Shown: positions 4,445 through 13,107, numbered from the stretch's first letter. The stretch is DNA of 21,670 nt from Brevibacterium picturae (GCF_030453725.1 NZ_JAKDJU010000035.1:1-21670), one strand, 5' to 3'. Notes: generated by a model from the letters alone, not told the origin. A program made the numbers and translations.

Positions 4445-6169
4445 GTGTCCGCACAGGTAGATGAAATCAAGAAGGGCCCGAATTCGCGGGCCTCAGTGAA
4501 GTCCGCCAGGCCGAAGAAGCCCAATGGCCAGTGGAAGGTCGACGGTCAGGAACCGTTGAACAAAAACGAGATCGACAAGGCGGCGGACAACGGACTCAAT
4601 GTGCGCGCACGCATCGAAGAGACGTATTCGAAGAACGGCTTCTCCTCGATCACCGATGAGGACCTGCACGCCCGCTTCCGCTGGTGGGGTCTCTACACCC
4701 AGCGCAAACCAGGCATCGACGGCGGCCGCACGGCCACCCTCGAACCCCACGAGCTCGAAGACGAATACTTTATGCTCAGGGTCCGCATCGACGGAGGCAA
4801 GCTGACGACCGAGCAGTTGCGCACGATCGCAGAGATCTCCAACGAATTCGGTCGCGGCAGCGCCGATGTCACCGACCGGCAGAACGTCCAACTTCACTGG
4901 ATCGAGATCGAGAACGTCCCCGAGATCTGGGAACGACTCGAAGCCGTGGGACTGCAGACGACGGAGGCCTGCGGCGATGTTCCGCGCGTCATCCTCGGTT
5001 CCCCGGTAGCCGGCGTTGCCGCAGACGAGCTCATCGATCCGACACCGGCGATCGAAGAGATCTCTCGCAGGTACATCGGGGACCCGAGCCTGTCCAACCT
5101 GCCACGCAAGTACAAGACCGCGATCACCGGTCATCCCAGCCAGGATGTCGTTCACGAGATCAACGACTGCTCCTTCGTCGCCGTCGAACATCCGGAGAAG
5201 GGCATCGGCTACGACCTCTGGGTCGGCGGAGCCCTGTCGACTGTTCCGCGGTTCGCCGAAAGACTCGGTACCTGGGTCGCCCCTGATCAGGTCGTCGAGA
5301 CCTGGCTCGGCGTCACGGAGATCTTCCGTGACTACGGTTATCGCCGCCTGCGCAACAAGGCACGCATGAAGTTCCTGCTCGCCGACTGGGGCACCGAGAA
5401 GTTCCGCGACATCCTCGAGGATGAATACCTGGGATACAAGCTCGCCGATGGTCCCGCCCCGGACAAGCCAGCCACCGCAGGCGACCACGTGGGCATCCAC
5501 AAGCAGGCTGACGGAAAGTACTACATCGGAGTCAGCCTCATCGCCGGACGGGCGTCGGGCACTTTGCTCGGGCAGCTCGCCGACCTCGCGGAGAAGTTCG
5601 GGTCGACGAGGCTGCGCACCACTCCGCACCAGAAGATCCTGCTCCTCGACATCGAGGAGAAGGACATCGATGAGGTCGTCGCGGGTCTTGACGCCCTGGG
5701 CCTGTCCAGCCGGAAGGACCTGTTCCGCCGGTCGACGATGGCCTGCACCGGCATCGACTACTGCAAGCTCGCCATCGTCGAGACCAAGCAGACCGCGGCC
5801 GATGCCGTGGCGAAGCTCGAAGAGCGCCTCGCCGGCATCGACCTGCCCCATCCCATCAGCCTGCACCTCAACGGCTGCCCGAACTCATGCGCACGCATCC
5901 AGACCGCCGACATCGGACTCAAGGGTCAGCTGGTGACCACCGACGACGGCATCCAGTCGCCGGGATTTCAGGTCCACGTCGGCGGCGGACTGGCGTCGAA
6001 GGACCGAGACGAAGCGGGACTCGGCCGCACTGTCCGCGGCCTCAAGGTCACCGCCGACAATCTCAGCGACTACGTCGAGAAGCTCGTCCGCCGCTTTCTC
6101 AACGGTCGCGGTGAGAACGAGACGTTCTCCGAATGGGCACATCGAGTCGAAGACGAGGAGCTGGTATGA
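4445..6169 (+). CDS. cysI: Assimilatory sulfite reductase, ferredoxin-type, siroheme/[4Fe-4S]
   Basis: This 574-aa enzyme makes the six-electron reduction of sulfite to sulfide. Cys434 and Cys440 (MACTGIDYC) with Cys478 and Cys482 (NGCPNSC) form the classic C-x5-C...C-x3-C set that holds the [4Fe-4S] cluster and the siroheme iron. The two half-repeats of the nitrite/sulfite reductase family are present: ferredoxin-like parts near 90-160 and 345-410, and siroheme domains after each. Single-subunit enzymes of this length take electrons from ferredoxin, which fits the ferredoxin and reductase genes in the same operon. Nitrite reductase is the alternative, but the cysHDN neighbours decide for sulfite. 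GTG 4445 is chosen over TTG 4433 because GGAG (4435-4438) is then correctly spaced. Its stop overlaps the cysH start (ATGA). Confidence 0.95.
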   Translation: MSAQVDEIKKGPNSRASVKSARPKKPNGQWKVDGQEPLNKNEIDKAADNGLNVRARIEETYSKNGFSSITDEDLHARFRWWGLYTQRKPGIDGGRTATLEPHELEDEYFMLRVRIDGGKLTTEQLRTIAEISNEFGRGSADVTDRQNVQLHWIEIENVPEIWERLEAVGLQTTEACGDVPRVILGSPVAGVAADELIDPTPAIEEISRRYIGDPSLSNLPRKYKTAITGHPSQDVVHEINDCSFVAVEHPEKGIGYDLWVGGALSTVPRFAERLGTWVAPDQVVETWLGVTEIFRDYGYRRLRNKARMKFLLADWGTEKFRDILEDEYLGYKLADGPAPDKPATAGDHVGIHKQADGKYYIGVSLIAGRASGTLLGQLADLAEKFGSTRLRTTPHQKILLLDIEEKDIDEVVAGLDALGLSSRKDLFRRSTMACTGIDYCKLAIVETKQTAADAVAKLEERLAGIDLPHPISLHLNGCPNSCARIQTADIGLKGQLVTTDDGIQSPGFQVHVGGGLASKDRDEAGLGRTVRGLKVTADNLSDYVEKLVRRFLNGRGENETFSEWAHRVEDEELV

Positions 6170-6939
6170 GCACCACGGAAACCCGAACCGAAGCAGCACT
6201 GCCCACGCCCACCCGTCACCGTCGCAGCGTCGACGAACTCAAGGCCCTCGCCGAGGCGGGAGCGAAGGAACTCGCGGGTGATCCAGACAACGGTGTGGCG
6301 GAGGCCAACCCTGCCGATGTCATCAGGTGGGTGTCGCAGAACTTCGACACTTCCACCTGCGCGGTGGCCTGCTCGATGGCCGATGCGGCTCTGCCGCACT
6401 ACGTCGCCCAGTACCTGCCCGGCGTCGACGTGCTCTTCCTCGACACCGGCTATCACTTCGCGGAGACCTATTCGACCCGCGACGAGGTGGCCAGGAAGGT
6501 CGACGTCAACATCGTCGACGTCCTCCCGGAGCAGACCGTGGCCCAGCAGGATGCCCAATTCGGTGCCGAGCTGTTCAACCGCGACCCGGGACTGTGCTGC
6601 GCGCGGCGCAAGGTCGCACCTCTGAAGAAGTCTTTGGCCGGCTACGAACTCTGGTTCACCGGAGTCCGCCGGGACGAAGCACCGACCCGCGCGAACACAC
6701 CGCTGGTGACCTTCGATGAGAAGAACGGACTGGTCAAGATCAACCCCGTCGCAGCCTGGTCATTCGACGATCTCCTCGACTACTCCGGCGCCTTCGACGT
6801 GCCGGTCAATCCACTGCTGTCGCAGGGATATCCGTCCATCGGATGCCAGCCCTGCACCCAACCCGTGGCCGAGGGAGAGGACCCCCGTGCCGGCCGCTGG
6901 GCGGGCACCAACAAAACAGAATGCGGGCTGCACGTATGA
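6166..6939 (+). CDS. cysH: Adenylyl-sulfate (APS) reductase, thioredoxin-dependent
   Basis: This 257-aa enzyme reduces adenosine 5'-phosphosulfate to sulfite and AMP. Cys144-Cys145 (LCCARRK) and Cys227/Cys230 (GCQPC) are the four ligands of a [4Fe-4S] cluster. These mark the APS-using branch, as opposed to the cluster-free PAPS reductases. The catalytic Cys253 lies in the C-terminal ECGLH motif. The PP-loop-like N-terminal fold runs from about residue 55 (ADVIRWVSQNF). The preference for APS agrees with the absence of an APS kinase domain in the neighbouring CysN. The ATG at 6166 has GAGGAG five bases upstream inside the end of cysI and overlaps its stop. Its own stop overlaps the cysD start. 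Confidence 0.96.
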   Translation: MSTTETRTEAALPTPTRHRRSVDELKALAEAGAKELAGDPDNGVAEANPADVIRWVSQNFDTSTCAVACSMADAALPHYVAQYLPGVDVLFLDTGYHFAETYSTRDEVARKVDVNIVDVLPEQTVAQQDAQFGAELFNRDPGLCCARRKVAPLKKSLAGYELWFTGVRRDEAPTRANTPLVTFDEKNGLVKINPVAAWSFDDLLDYSGAFDVPVNPLLSQGYPSIGCQPCTQPVAEGEDPRAGRWAGTNKTECGLHV

Positions 6940-7844
6940 GCATCGATCACACACCACTGTCCACCCTCGACGTCCTCGAATCCGAAGCGATCCACATCAT
7001 CCGCGAGGTCGCCGCCGAATTCGAGAAGCCCGTGCTGCTGTTCTCCGGCGGCAAGGACTCCGTCACCGTCCTCCACCTGGTCGCCAAGGCCTTCTGGCCG
7101 GCCAAGATCCCCTTCGGTCTCCTCCACATCGACACCGGCCACAATTTCCCGGAGATCCTGAAGTTCCGTGATGAGACCGCCGCGCGCTACGGCATCGAAC
7201 TGTCCGTGGCGAAGGTCCAGGACTACATCGACGACGGCCGCCTGCGCGAACGCGCCGATGGAACCCGCAACACCCTGCAGACCCAGCCGCTCATCGACGC
7301 GATCGCCGAGGGCGGATACGACGCCGTCTTCGGCGGCGCCCGCCGTGACGAGGACAAGGCCCGCGCCAAGGAGCGCATCTTCTCCCTGCGCGACGAATTC
7401 GGCCAGTGGGATCCGAGCAACCAGCGCCCCGAACTGTGGAACCTCTACAACGGTCGCCACGTCAATGGCGAGCACGTGCGCGTGTTCCCCATCTCGAACT
7501 TCACCGAACTCGATGTGTGGAGCTACATCGCCCGGGAGAACATCGCCCTGCCCAACCTCTACTATGCCCACGAGCGCGAGGTCTTCCAGCGCGACGGCAT
7601 GTGGTGGTCAACGGGTGAGTTCTCGGCCCCGCGGCCCGACGAGTCCGTCATCCGCAAGTCGGTGCGCTACCGCACCGTCGGCGACATGAGCTGCACGGGC
7701 GCCGTGGAATCCGACGCCGACGACATCTCCTCGGTCCTCGCCGAGGTGGCTGTGACCACTGTGACAGAACGCGGAGCGACCCGCGCCGACGACCGGATCT
7801 CGGCCGCGGCGATGGAAGACCGCAAGAAGGACGGATACTTCTGA
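6936..7844 (+). CDS. cysD: Sulfate adenylyltransferase small subunit (ATP sulfurylase)
   Basis: This 302-aa protein is the same size as the well-studied CysD of enterobacteria. It catalyses ATP + sulfate to APS + pyrophosphate, driven by GTP hydrolysis in its partner CysN. It belongs to the PP-loop ATPases: SGGKDS is at residues 37-42. The later signature blocks are also present (LLHIDTGHNFPEI; FGGARRDEDKARAKER; FPISNFTELDVWSYI). The C-terminal part (YRTVGDMSCTGAVESDA) is typical of CysD and ends with KDGYF. The start overlaps the cysH stop (ATGA) and the stop overlaps the cysN start (TGATG), so expression is tightly coupled. Confidence 0.97.
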   Translation: MSIDHTPLSTLDVLESEAIHIIREVAAEFEKPVLLFSGGKDSVTVLHLVAKAFWPAKIPFGLLHIDTGHNFPEILKFRDETAARYGIELSVAKVQDYIDDGRLRERADGTRNTLQTQPLIDAIAEGGYDAVFGGARRDEDKARAKERIFSLRDEFGQWDPSNQRPELWNLYNGRHVNGEHVRVFPISNFTELDVWSYIARENIALPNLYYAHEREVFQRDGMWWSTGEFSAPRPDESVIRKSVRYRTVGDMSCTGAVESDADDISSVLAEVAVTTVTERGATRADDRISAAAMEDRKKDGYF

Positions 7845-9172
7845 TGACCACGACACCAGACACCACCGCTGCCACGCAGACGAAGACGCTGCTGCGCTTC
7901 GCCACGGCCGGCTCCGTCGACGACGGCAAATCGACGCTCGTGGGTCGACTCCTCCACGATGCGAAGGCAATCCTCGCCGACCAGCTCGAGGCCGTGACGC
8001 GCACCAGTGCCGAACGCGGCTTCGCCGGCGGCGAATTCGACTTCGCCCTGCTCACCGACGGCCTGCGGGCCGAACGGGAACAGGGCATCACGATCGACGT
8101 CGCCTACCGCTACTTCGCCACCGACAAACGGTCGTTCATCCTCGCCGACTGCCCCGGACACGTCCAGTACACCCGGAACATGGTCACCGGGGCGACGACT
8201 GCCGATGCCGTCGTCGTCCTCATCGACGCGCGCACCGGAGCCACGGAACAGACCCGACGCCACCTCACAGTCGTCCACCGTCTTGGCATCGGGCACGTCA
8301 TCCTAGCGGTCAACAAGATCGACCTCCTCGACTACGATCAGGTGGCGTACGCGAAGGTGAAGGCCGAGATCGAAGCACTGACGGCTGAGATCGGTCTCGA
8401 CTCGGCTCATCTGATCCCGGTCTCTGCACTGGCTGGTGACAATGTGGCCGAGGCTTCGGCGAACACGCCTTGGTACCAGGGTCCCGCGCTGCTGGAGCTG
8501 CTCGAGAACCTGCCCAGCAAGGAAGAGGACACGGCCGATCTCGAGCCCTTCCGCCTCGACGTGCAGTCCGTGCTGCGCCCGCAGGGCGGCCTGGCACCGG
8601 GACTCGACCCCGATGAGTTCCGCGACTACCGCGCGGTGACCGGCCAAGTCACCTCAGGACGGATCCGCCTCGGCGATGAGATCGACGTTCATCCGGCCGG
8701 TCTGCGGACCACTGTGGTCGGCATCGATACGGCAGATGGCCCGCTGGAGACCGCGGGCGCACCGCTGTCCGTGGCGCTGCGTCTGGCCGATGACATCGAT
8801 ACCGCGCGCGGCAGCGTCCTCGCCGCTGCCGGAAGCCTGCCCGAACCTCGCAAGGCTCTGCGGGCCGAGGTCTTCCCCTTCACCTCCGAGGGACTGCGCT
8901 CCGGTGACCGGGTGCTCGTCAAGGCCGGCACCTCGACGGTCAAGGCGATCGTGACGATCGAATCGAAGCAAAACCTGCTGACCTCAGGATCCGAACCCGC
9001 CGAGGTGCTCGCCGGCAACGACATCGGCACCGCCGAGGTGAAGCTGGCCACCGCTCTGCCGATCGCGGACTTCCGCGAGCACGGACGCGCAGGCGGTTTC
9101 CTCATCATCGATCCGCAGACCGGGTCCACCGTGGCCGCAGGAATCCACACTCCCGAGGACGAAGTGTCATGA
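7844..9172 (+). CDS. cysN: Sulfate adenylyltransferase large subunit, GTPase
   Basis: This 442-aa elongation-factor-like GTPase couples GTP hydrolysis to APS formation by CysD. The G motifs are clear: G1 GSVDDGKST (23-31), G3 DCPGH (102-106) and G4 NKID (157-160). The REQGITIDVAYRYF stretch is the switch I region typical of CysN. Beta-barrel domains follow from about residue 225. There is no C-terminal APS kinase (CysC) domain: the length ends with the barrel domains. APS is therefore passed directly to the APS reductase CysH. The gene begins on the last base of the cysD stop and its own stop overlaps the cobA start. Confidence 0.96.
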   Translation: MTTTPDTTAATQTKTLLRFATAGSVDDGKSTLVGRLLHDAKAILADQLEAVTRTSAERGFAGGEFDFALLTDGLRAEREQGITIDVAYRYFATDKRSFILADCPGHVQYTRNMVTGATTADAVVVLIDARTGATEQTRRHLTVVHRLGIGHVILAVNKIDLLDYDQVAYAKVKAEIEALTAEIGLDSAHLIPVSALAGDNVAEASANTPWYQGPALLELLENLPSKEEDTADLEPFRLDVQSVLRPQGGLAPGLDPDEFRDYRAVTGQVTSGRIRLGDEIDVHPAGLRTTVVGIDTADGPLETAGAPLSVALRLADDIDTARGSVLAAAGSLPEPRKALRAEVFPFTSEGLRSGDRVLVKAGTSTVKAIVTIESKQNLLTSGSEPAEVLAGNDIGTAEVKLATALPIADFREHGRAGGFLIIDPQTGSTVAAGIHTPEDEVS

Positions 9173-9969
9173 GTCTCTTCACTCGTCAGGCAACGGGCAG
9201 CGTGCTGCTCATCGGTGCGGGACCCGGTGATCTCGGCCTGCTGACCGTCAAAGGCCTGCGCGCGTTGGAAGCGGCCGAGGTCATCGTCGCCGACCGCCTC
9301 GGCGCGCGTTCGGTCATCGACCAGCTCGAGACCGAGCGCGGGGATTCACTCGACGCCGAGATCATCGACGTCGGCAAGACCCCGGGACACCATCCGGTTC
9401 CGCAGCAGCGGATCAATGAGATCCTCGTCGAACAGGCTCGCGCCGGGCGCCGTGTGGTCCGACTCAAGGGCGGAGACCCGTTCGTCTTCGGCCGCGGCGG
9501 CGAAGAGCTCGCCCACTGCCACGAAGCCGGCGTCGACGTGCAGGTGGTGCCGGGAGTCACGAGTGCGAACTCGGTTCCCGCCGTTGCCGGAATCCCGCTG
9601 ACTCACAGGGGACTGGCCACCGCGTACACAGTCATCACCGGCCACGATCAGCTCTCCGAACTCGGGGGAGGACGCGACCACACCGTCGTCGTGCTCATGG
9701 GCATCGGCACACTGGCGCATTCGGCGATGATCCTGGCCCGAGGCGCCCGCGGAAGCGACTGCCCCGTCGCCATCATCGAAGACGGGTTCGGTTCCGGACA
9801 GAGGGTGACGATCGGGACGCTGAACACGATCGCGTCTCAAGCTGCACGCCGAGGTGTGCGCTCGCCGGCCATCGTCGTCGCCGGCGATGTCGTGACCCGC
9901 AGCCCCTACGCCATTGGTGCCTTCGCACAGGCGGAAGCATCCGAGCCAGAACTCACGAGGAACCCATGA
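9169..9969 (+). CDS. cobA: Uroporphyrinogen-III C-methyltransferase (SUMT)
   Basis: This 266-aa enzyme adds two SAM-derived methyl groups to uroporphyrinogen III, giving precorrin-2, the branch point to siroheme (and B12). The family signatures are present: GAGPGDLGLLTVKG from residue 16, RLKGGDPFVFGRGGEE from residue 98, then VPGVTSANSVPAVAGIPLTHR and VITGHD. It is a stand-alone SUMT without the CysG N-terminal dehydrogenase/chelatase part, so precorrin-2 oxidation must be encoded elsewhere. Its place between cysN and the ferredoxin indicates siroheme supply for CysI. The ATG overlaps the cysN stop (ATGA), and its stop overlaps the ferredoxin start in the same way. Confidence 0.94.
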   Translation: MSLFTRQATGSVLLIGAGPGDLGLLTVKGLRALEAAEVIVADRLGARSVIDQLETERGDSLDAEIIDVGKTPGHHPVPQQRINEILVEQARAGRRVVRLKGGDPFVFGRGGEELAHCHEAGVDVQVVPGVTSANSVPAVAGIPLTHRGLATAYTVITGHDQLSELGGGRDHTVVVLMGIGTLAHSAMILARGARGSDCPVAIIEDGFGSGQRVTIGTLNTIASQAARRGVRSPAIVVAGDVVTRSPYAIGAFAQAEASEPELTRNP

Positions 9970-10295
9970 CCTACATCATCGCCCAGCCCTGCGTGGACTT
10001 GAAAGACCGTGCCTGCATCGACGAATGCCCCGTCGACTGCATCTACGAGGGCGCTCGTTCCCTCTACATCCATCCCGACGAGTGCGTCGACTGCGGCGCC
10101 TGCGAACCCGTCTGCCCCGTCGAGGCCATCTTCTACGAAGATGACGTCCCCGACGAATGGGAAGCCTACTACTCTGCGAACGTCGACTTCTTCGACACCA
10201 TCGGATCCCCGGGCGGAGCGGCCGCGCACGGAGTCATCGACGGCGACCATCCCCTCATCGCGGCACTGCCACCGCAGAACACAGACAACGACTGA
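9966..10295 (+). CDS. 7Fe ferredoxin ([3Fe-4S][4Fe-4S])
   Basis: This 109-aa small electron carrier probably feeds electrons to the sulfite reductase CysI. Cysteines stand at 9, 17, 21, 25, 40, 43, 46 and 50. By comparison with the Azotobacter FdI type, Cys9, 17 and 50 would hold a [3Fe-4S] cluster and Cys21, 40, 43 and 46 a [4Fe-4S] cluster, leaving Cys25 free. The core (CPVDCIYEG, YIHPDECVDCGACEPVCP, AIFYEDDVP) is the classical actinobacterial FdxA/FdxC sequence. A C-terminal tail (about 60-109) has the usual WxxYYxxNxxFF pattern. The ATG overlaps the cobA stop. The reductase gene follows after 28 bases, so a ferredoxin/reductase pair dedicated to sulfite reduction is likely. Confidence 0.95.
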   Translation: MTYIIAQPCVDLKDRACIDECPVDCIYEGARSLYIHPDECVDCGACEPVCPVEAIFYEDDVPDEWEAYYSANVDFFDTIGSPGGAAAHGVIDGDHPLIAALPPQNTDND

Positions 10296-10323
10296 CTGAC
10301 CCAGTAGACAACTGAGGAGAACT

Positions 10324-11733
10324 ATGACGACGAATCCGTTCCGTGTGGCCATCATCGGTGCCGGTCCTGCCGGCATCTATGCGGCTGATCTATTGACCAA
10401 GGCTGAGCGTGACTTCGAGATCAGCATCGATCTCTTCGACCGGTTGCCGACTCCGTTCGGGTTGGTCCGTTATGGGGTGGCTCCGGATCATCCGCGGATC
10501 AAGGGCATCATCAACGCTTTGATCAAGGTCCTCGACCGGGGAGATATTCGTCTGTTCTCGAATGTCGAGTACGGTGCCGATATCAGCCTGGGGGAATTGA
10601 CGGACCGCTATGATGCGGTGATCTTCTCCACCGGCTGCTTCATCGATGCCTCGTTGAACCTGCCCGGAGTGGACCTGCCGGGGTCGTATGGTGCGGCTGA
10701 TTTCGTCAACTGGTACGACTCGCATCCGGATGTTGCCCAGACGTGGCCGTTGGATGCGGAGAAGGTTGCGGTCATCGGCAACGGCAACGTCGCTTTGGAC
10801 GTGGCACGTGTGCTGGCGAAGCAGGCCGATGACATGCACACGACCGAGATCCCTGATCATGTCTACGAGGGTCTGAAGTCCTCGCAGGTCACCGACGTGC
10901 ACGTGTTCGGGCGGCGTGGTCCTGCGCAGGCGAAGTTCACTCCCTTGGAGCTGCGGGAACTGGGCCAGGTCAAGGACGTCGATCTCATCGTCTATCCCGA
11001 GGACTTCGAGTTCGATGAGGGATCGATGGCCGCGATCGAGTCGAGCAACCAGGTCAAACAGGTTGCCAAGACGCTGACCGACTTCACGATGCGTGAACCG
11101 GTGGGTGCCAATCGCCGTCTGCACCTGCACTTCCTCCACGCGCCGGTGGCCATCCTCGGCGAGGATGCTGTGACCGGCCTGCGCACGGAACGCCAGGAAT
11201 TGGACGGCACCGGGAGAGTCACGGGCACGGGAGAGTTCATCGACTGGGACGTCACAGCCGTCTATCGCGCCGTCGGCTATGCCGGCACGCCTCTGCCGCA
11301 GCTGCCCTTCGACGAGGCCAAACGTGTGATCCCGAATCACGAGGGACGCGTCGTGGACACAGGAGAGCAGGCCTCGGCTGCTGAGGCCGATGTCGTCCAG
11401 GGCGTCTACGCAACAGGGTGGATCAAGCGCGGTCCTGTCGGACTCATCGGACATACGAAGGGCGATGCCCTCGAGACGATCGGGCACATCCTCGATGACC
11501 GCGCCGCCGGCGTACTCACCGAACCGCTGTTCCCCGATGAGGACTCGATCGTCGAACTCCTCGACTCCAAGGGCGTCGACTACGCGGACTGGGAGGGCTA
11601 CCACCGGCTGGAGACCGCGGAGAAGGCATTGGGCGAAGCCGAGGGGCGTGAGCGTGTGAAGCTCGCGACTCGCGAGGCCATGCTGCATGAGGCCCGTGAT
11701 CAGGTCAGGAGCGAATCCCACTCCGGCACCTGA
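10324..11733 (+). CDS. fpr: Ferredoxin-NADP+ reductase, adrenodoxin-reductase/FprA type
   Basis: This 469-aa FAD flavoprotein moves electrons from NADPH to ferredoxin and so completes the chain NADPH to Fpr to Fdx to CysI. The FAD-binding motif IIGAGPAGIYAADLL (G12-G17) is at the N-terminus, and a second dinucleotide site, VIGNGNVALDVARVL, begins near residue 150. RLPTPFGLVRYGVAPDHP and the late GWIKRGPVGLIGHTKGDA are signatures of the FprA family. GAGGAG (10314-10319) precedes the ATG. The counterpart in Corynebacterium is fpr2 of the fpr2-cysIXHDNYZ cluster; here the gene is last instead of first. The first ~630 bases use TTG for about half of the leucines, while the remainder rarely does, which hints at a mosaic origin. 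Confidence 0.95.
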   Translation: MTTNPFRVAIIGAGPAGIYAADLLTKAERDFEISIDLFDRLPTPFGLVRYGVAPDHPRIKGIINALIKVLDRGDIRLFSNVEYGADISLGELTDRYDAVIFSTGCFIDASLNLPGVDLPGSYGAADFVNWYDSHPDVAQTWPLDAEKVAVIGNGNVALDVARVLAKQADDMHTTEIPDHVYEGLKSSQVTDVHVFGRRGPAQAKFTPLELRELGQVKDVDLIVYPEDFEFDEGSMAAIESSNQVKQVAKTLTDFTMREPVGANRRLHLHFLHAPVAILGEDAVTGLRTERQELDGTGRVTGTGEFIDWDVTAVYRAVGYAGTPLPQLPFDEAKRVIPNHEGRVVDTGEQASAAEADVVQGVYATGWIKRGPVGLIGHTKGDALETIGHILDDRAAGVLTEPLFPDEDSIVELLDSKGVDYADWEGYHRLETAEKALGEAEGRERVKLATREAMLHEARDQVRSESHSGT

Positions 11734-11748
11734 GCCGAGTCAGTATTA

Positions 11749-11806
11749 CGCCCCGCCAGTCTCTGTTCCTCCCGTTGCACGTGTAGGAATAGAGGCTGGC
11801 GGGGCG
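11749..11806 (+). terminator. Large terminator hairpin closing the cys operon
   Basis: Positions 11749-11770 pair with 11785-11806 over 22 bp without a bulge (two G-T wobbles); the outer arms are CGCCCCGCCAG and CTGGCGGGGCG. The loop is 14 bases. It begins 15 bases after the fpr stop. There is no T-run, which is common for actinobacterial terminators. Its length and near-perfect pairing would also fit a dispersed repeat element. Confidence 0.75.
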
Positions 11807-11889
11807 CAGTGCGTTATTGCCGGGTGTGCGTGGCGCGAGCGGGAAGTATCGGCAGTGACGGGAGGGCTGAGCGAGGGTGGGGGATGGCG

Positions 11890-11895
11890 TAGGCT
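11890..11895 (+). promoter_or_regulatory. Candidate -10 box TAGGCT before the FAD oxidoreductase
   Basis: TAGGCT fits the TANNNT actinobacterial -10 pattern and lies 57 bases before the GTG start. No clear -35 hexamer is seen. The rest of the 219-bp space holds the operon terminator and nothing else I recognise. Confidence 0.3.
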
Positions 11896-11952
11896 CGAAG
11901 TGATCAACAGCCGCCATGCAAGGTCTGCACCCGTCAGAGGAGACGCACTGCC

Positions 11953-13074
11953 GTGACCGACACATCAGCTCGAGTTGCCGTCATCGGCGGCGGAATCGCA
12001 GGCGCCTCGGTCGCTTTCGGCCTGGCCTCACGCGAGGTCAGCGTCACCATCTTCGACGATGCCATGAACGGTCAGGCGACCGCCGCCAGCGCCGGCATCA
12101 TTGCCCCCTGGGTCTCGACGAGCACCGGCGCCTACTACGAGACTTATGCCGCCGGAGGCAACTTCTACCCGGACTTCCTCAATCGCCTCAGCGCTCTGGG
12201 GATCCCCGATCTCGGATACCGCAGATCCGGTGCGCTCGTCGTCAACTCAGATCCTGTCGTGCTCGCCGAGGCGGCCCGACTCATCCGTGATCGTGTCGCA
12301 GGTGCCGGGTCCGTTGCCGGCGAGGTCCACGACATGGACTCTGCGAATCTGCGCGAGATCTTCCCGCCGATCGCCCCGGAGATGACAGGCCTGTTCATCA
12401 CCGGGGGCGGTCGAGTCGATGGTCGTACCCTGCGCGATGCCATTCTGACCGGAGCGCACGCCTACGGCGCCCGGCTTGTGCACGATTCGGCGAGAACCAT
12501 CTCCACCGGACACCGAGGTGGCACGTGGAAGGTGGGGACCACCTCGGCGACGGAGGACTTCGACGCCATCGTCGTCGCGGGTGGAGCCCGGAGCACGGAG
12601 ATGCTGCAGCGGCTTGGTCATAGCGTGGCGATCACCGCACAGCGAGGACAGCTGATTCACCTGGGTCTGCACGGGATCAACACCTCGCCATGGCCGACTG
12701 TGCACCCGCTCGACCACCACTACATCACTCCCTTCGACGGAGGCAGAGTCGTCATCGGCGCTACCCGTGAGGACGGTGTCGGATTCGACGTGCGCGCAAC
12801 AGCTGCGGGGCAGCATCAGGTGCTTTCCGATGCGCTGAGGATCGCTCCCGGACTCGCAGAGGCCACGGTGGTGGAGACGAGAGTCGGAGTCAGGCCCATG
12901 TCCACACGCACGAGCGGGTTGCCCTATGCCGGGGCTGTCCCCGGTGCGCAAGACCTGTGGGTGGCTTCCGGATCCGGTGCGGGCGGGCTGACGATGGGTC
13001 CGCTCATCGGCGACGCAATCGCCAGAGCGATCCTCGGCCAGCAAGCAGCAGAGATCGCGCACTTGGGCCTATGA
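11953..13074 (+). CDS. FAD-dependent oxidoreductase, DadA/glycine-oxidase-like
   Basis: This 373-aa DAO-fold flavoprotein probably oxidises an amine or amino acid, such as a D-amino acid, glycine or sarcosine. The FAD-binding Rossmann motif is at residues 9-16 (VIGGGIAGASVAFGLA), followed by an acidic residue at the end of the second strand (VTIFDDA). A typical DAO segment (ASAGIIAPWVSTS) comes next. The substrate-domain pattern includes the central strand RGQLIHLGL and HHYITPFDGGRVVIGATRE. The C-terminal flavin contact GSGAGGLTMGPLIGDAIAR is intact. The GTG start has AGAGGAGA about 10 bases upstream. The substrate cannot be read from sequence. It stands alone between the cys operon terminator and a broken transporter gene that begins 33 bases after its stop. 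Confidence 0.88.
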   Translation: MTDTSARVAVIGGGIAGASVAFGLASREVSVTIFDDAMNGQATAASAGIIAPWVSTSTGAYYETYAAGGNFYPDFLNRLSALGIPDLGYRRSGALVVNSDPVVLAEAARLIRDRVAGAGSVAGEVHDMDSANLREIFPPIAPEMTGLFITGGGRVDGRTLRDAILTGAHAYGARLVHDSARTISTGHRGGTWKVGTTSATEDFDAIVVAGGARSTEMLQRLGHSVAITAQRGQLIHLGLHGINTSPWPTVHPLDHHYITPFDGGRVVIGATREDGVGFDVRATAAGQHQVLSDALRIAPGLAEATVVETRVGVRPMSTRTSGLPYAGAVPGAQDLWVASGSGAGGLTMGPLIGDAIARAILGQQAAEIAHLGL

Positions 13075-13095
13075 CTTCGAACGACAGTGCCTTGC

Positions 13096-13101
13096 TAACC
13101 T
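13096..13101 (+). promoter_or_regulatory. -10 box TAACCT for a leaderless start of the MFS remnant
   Basis: TAACCT ends six bases before the ATG at 13108, the arrangement seen for leaderless actinobacterial messages. It suggests the start region of the decayed transporter gene is still original. Confidence 0.35.
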
Positions 13102-13107
13102 GAAGCC

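Noticed and set aside
4493..5866. 457-aa open frame antisense to cysI
   Set aside because: It is a high-GC shadow: the sense strand encodes a full sulfite reductase with all cofactor ligands, and the antisense protein has no recognisable motif.
10390..11721. 443-aa open frame antisense to fpr
   Set aside because: It mirrors the reductase reading frame, lacks any ribosome site or domain, and is rich in His/Asp/Arg as expected for a shadow.
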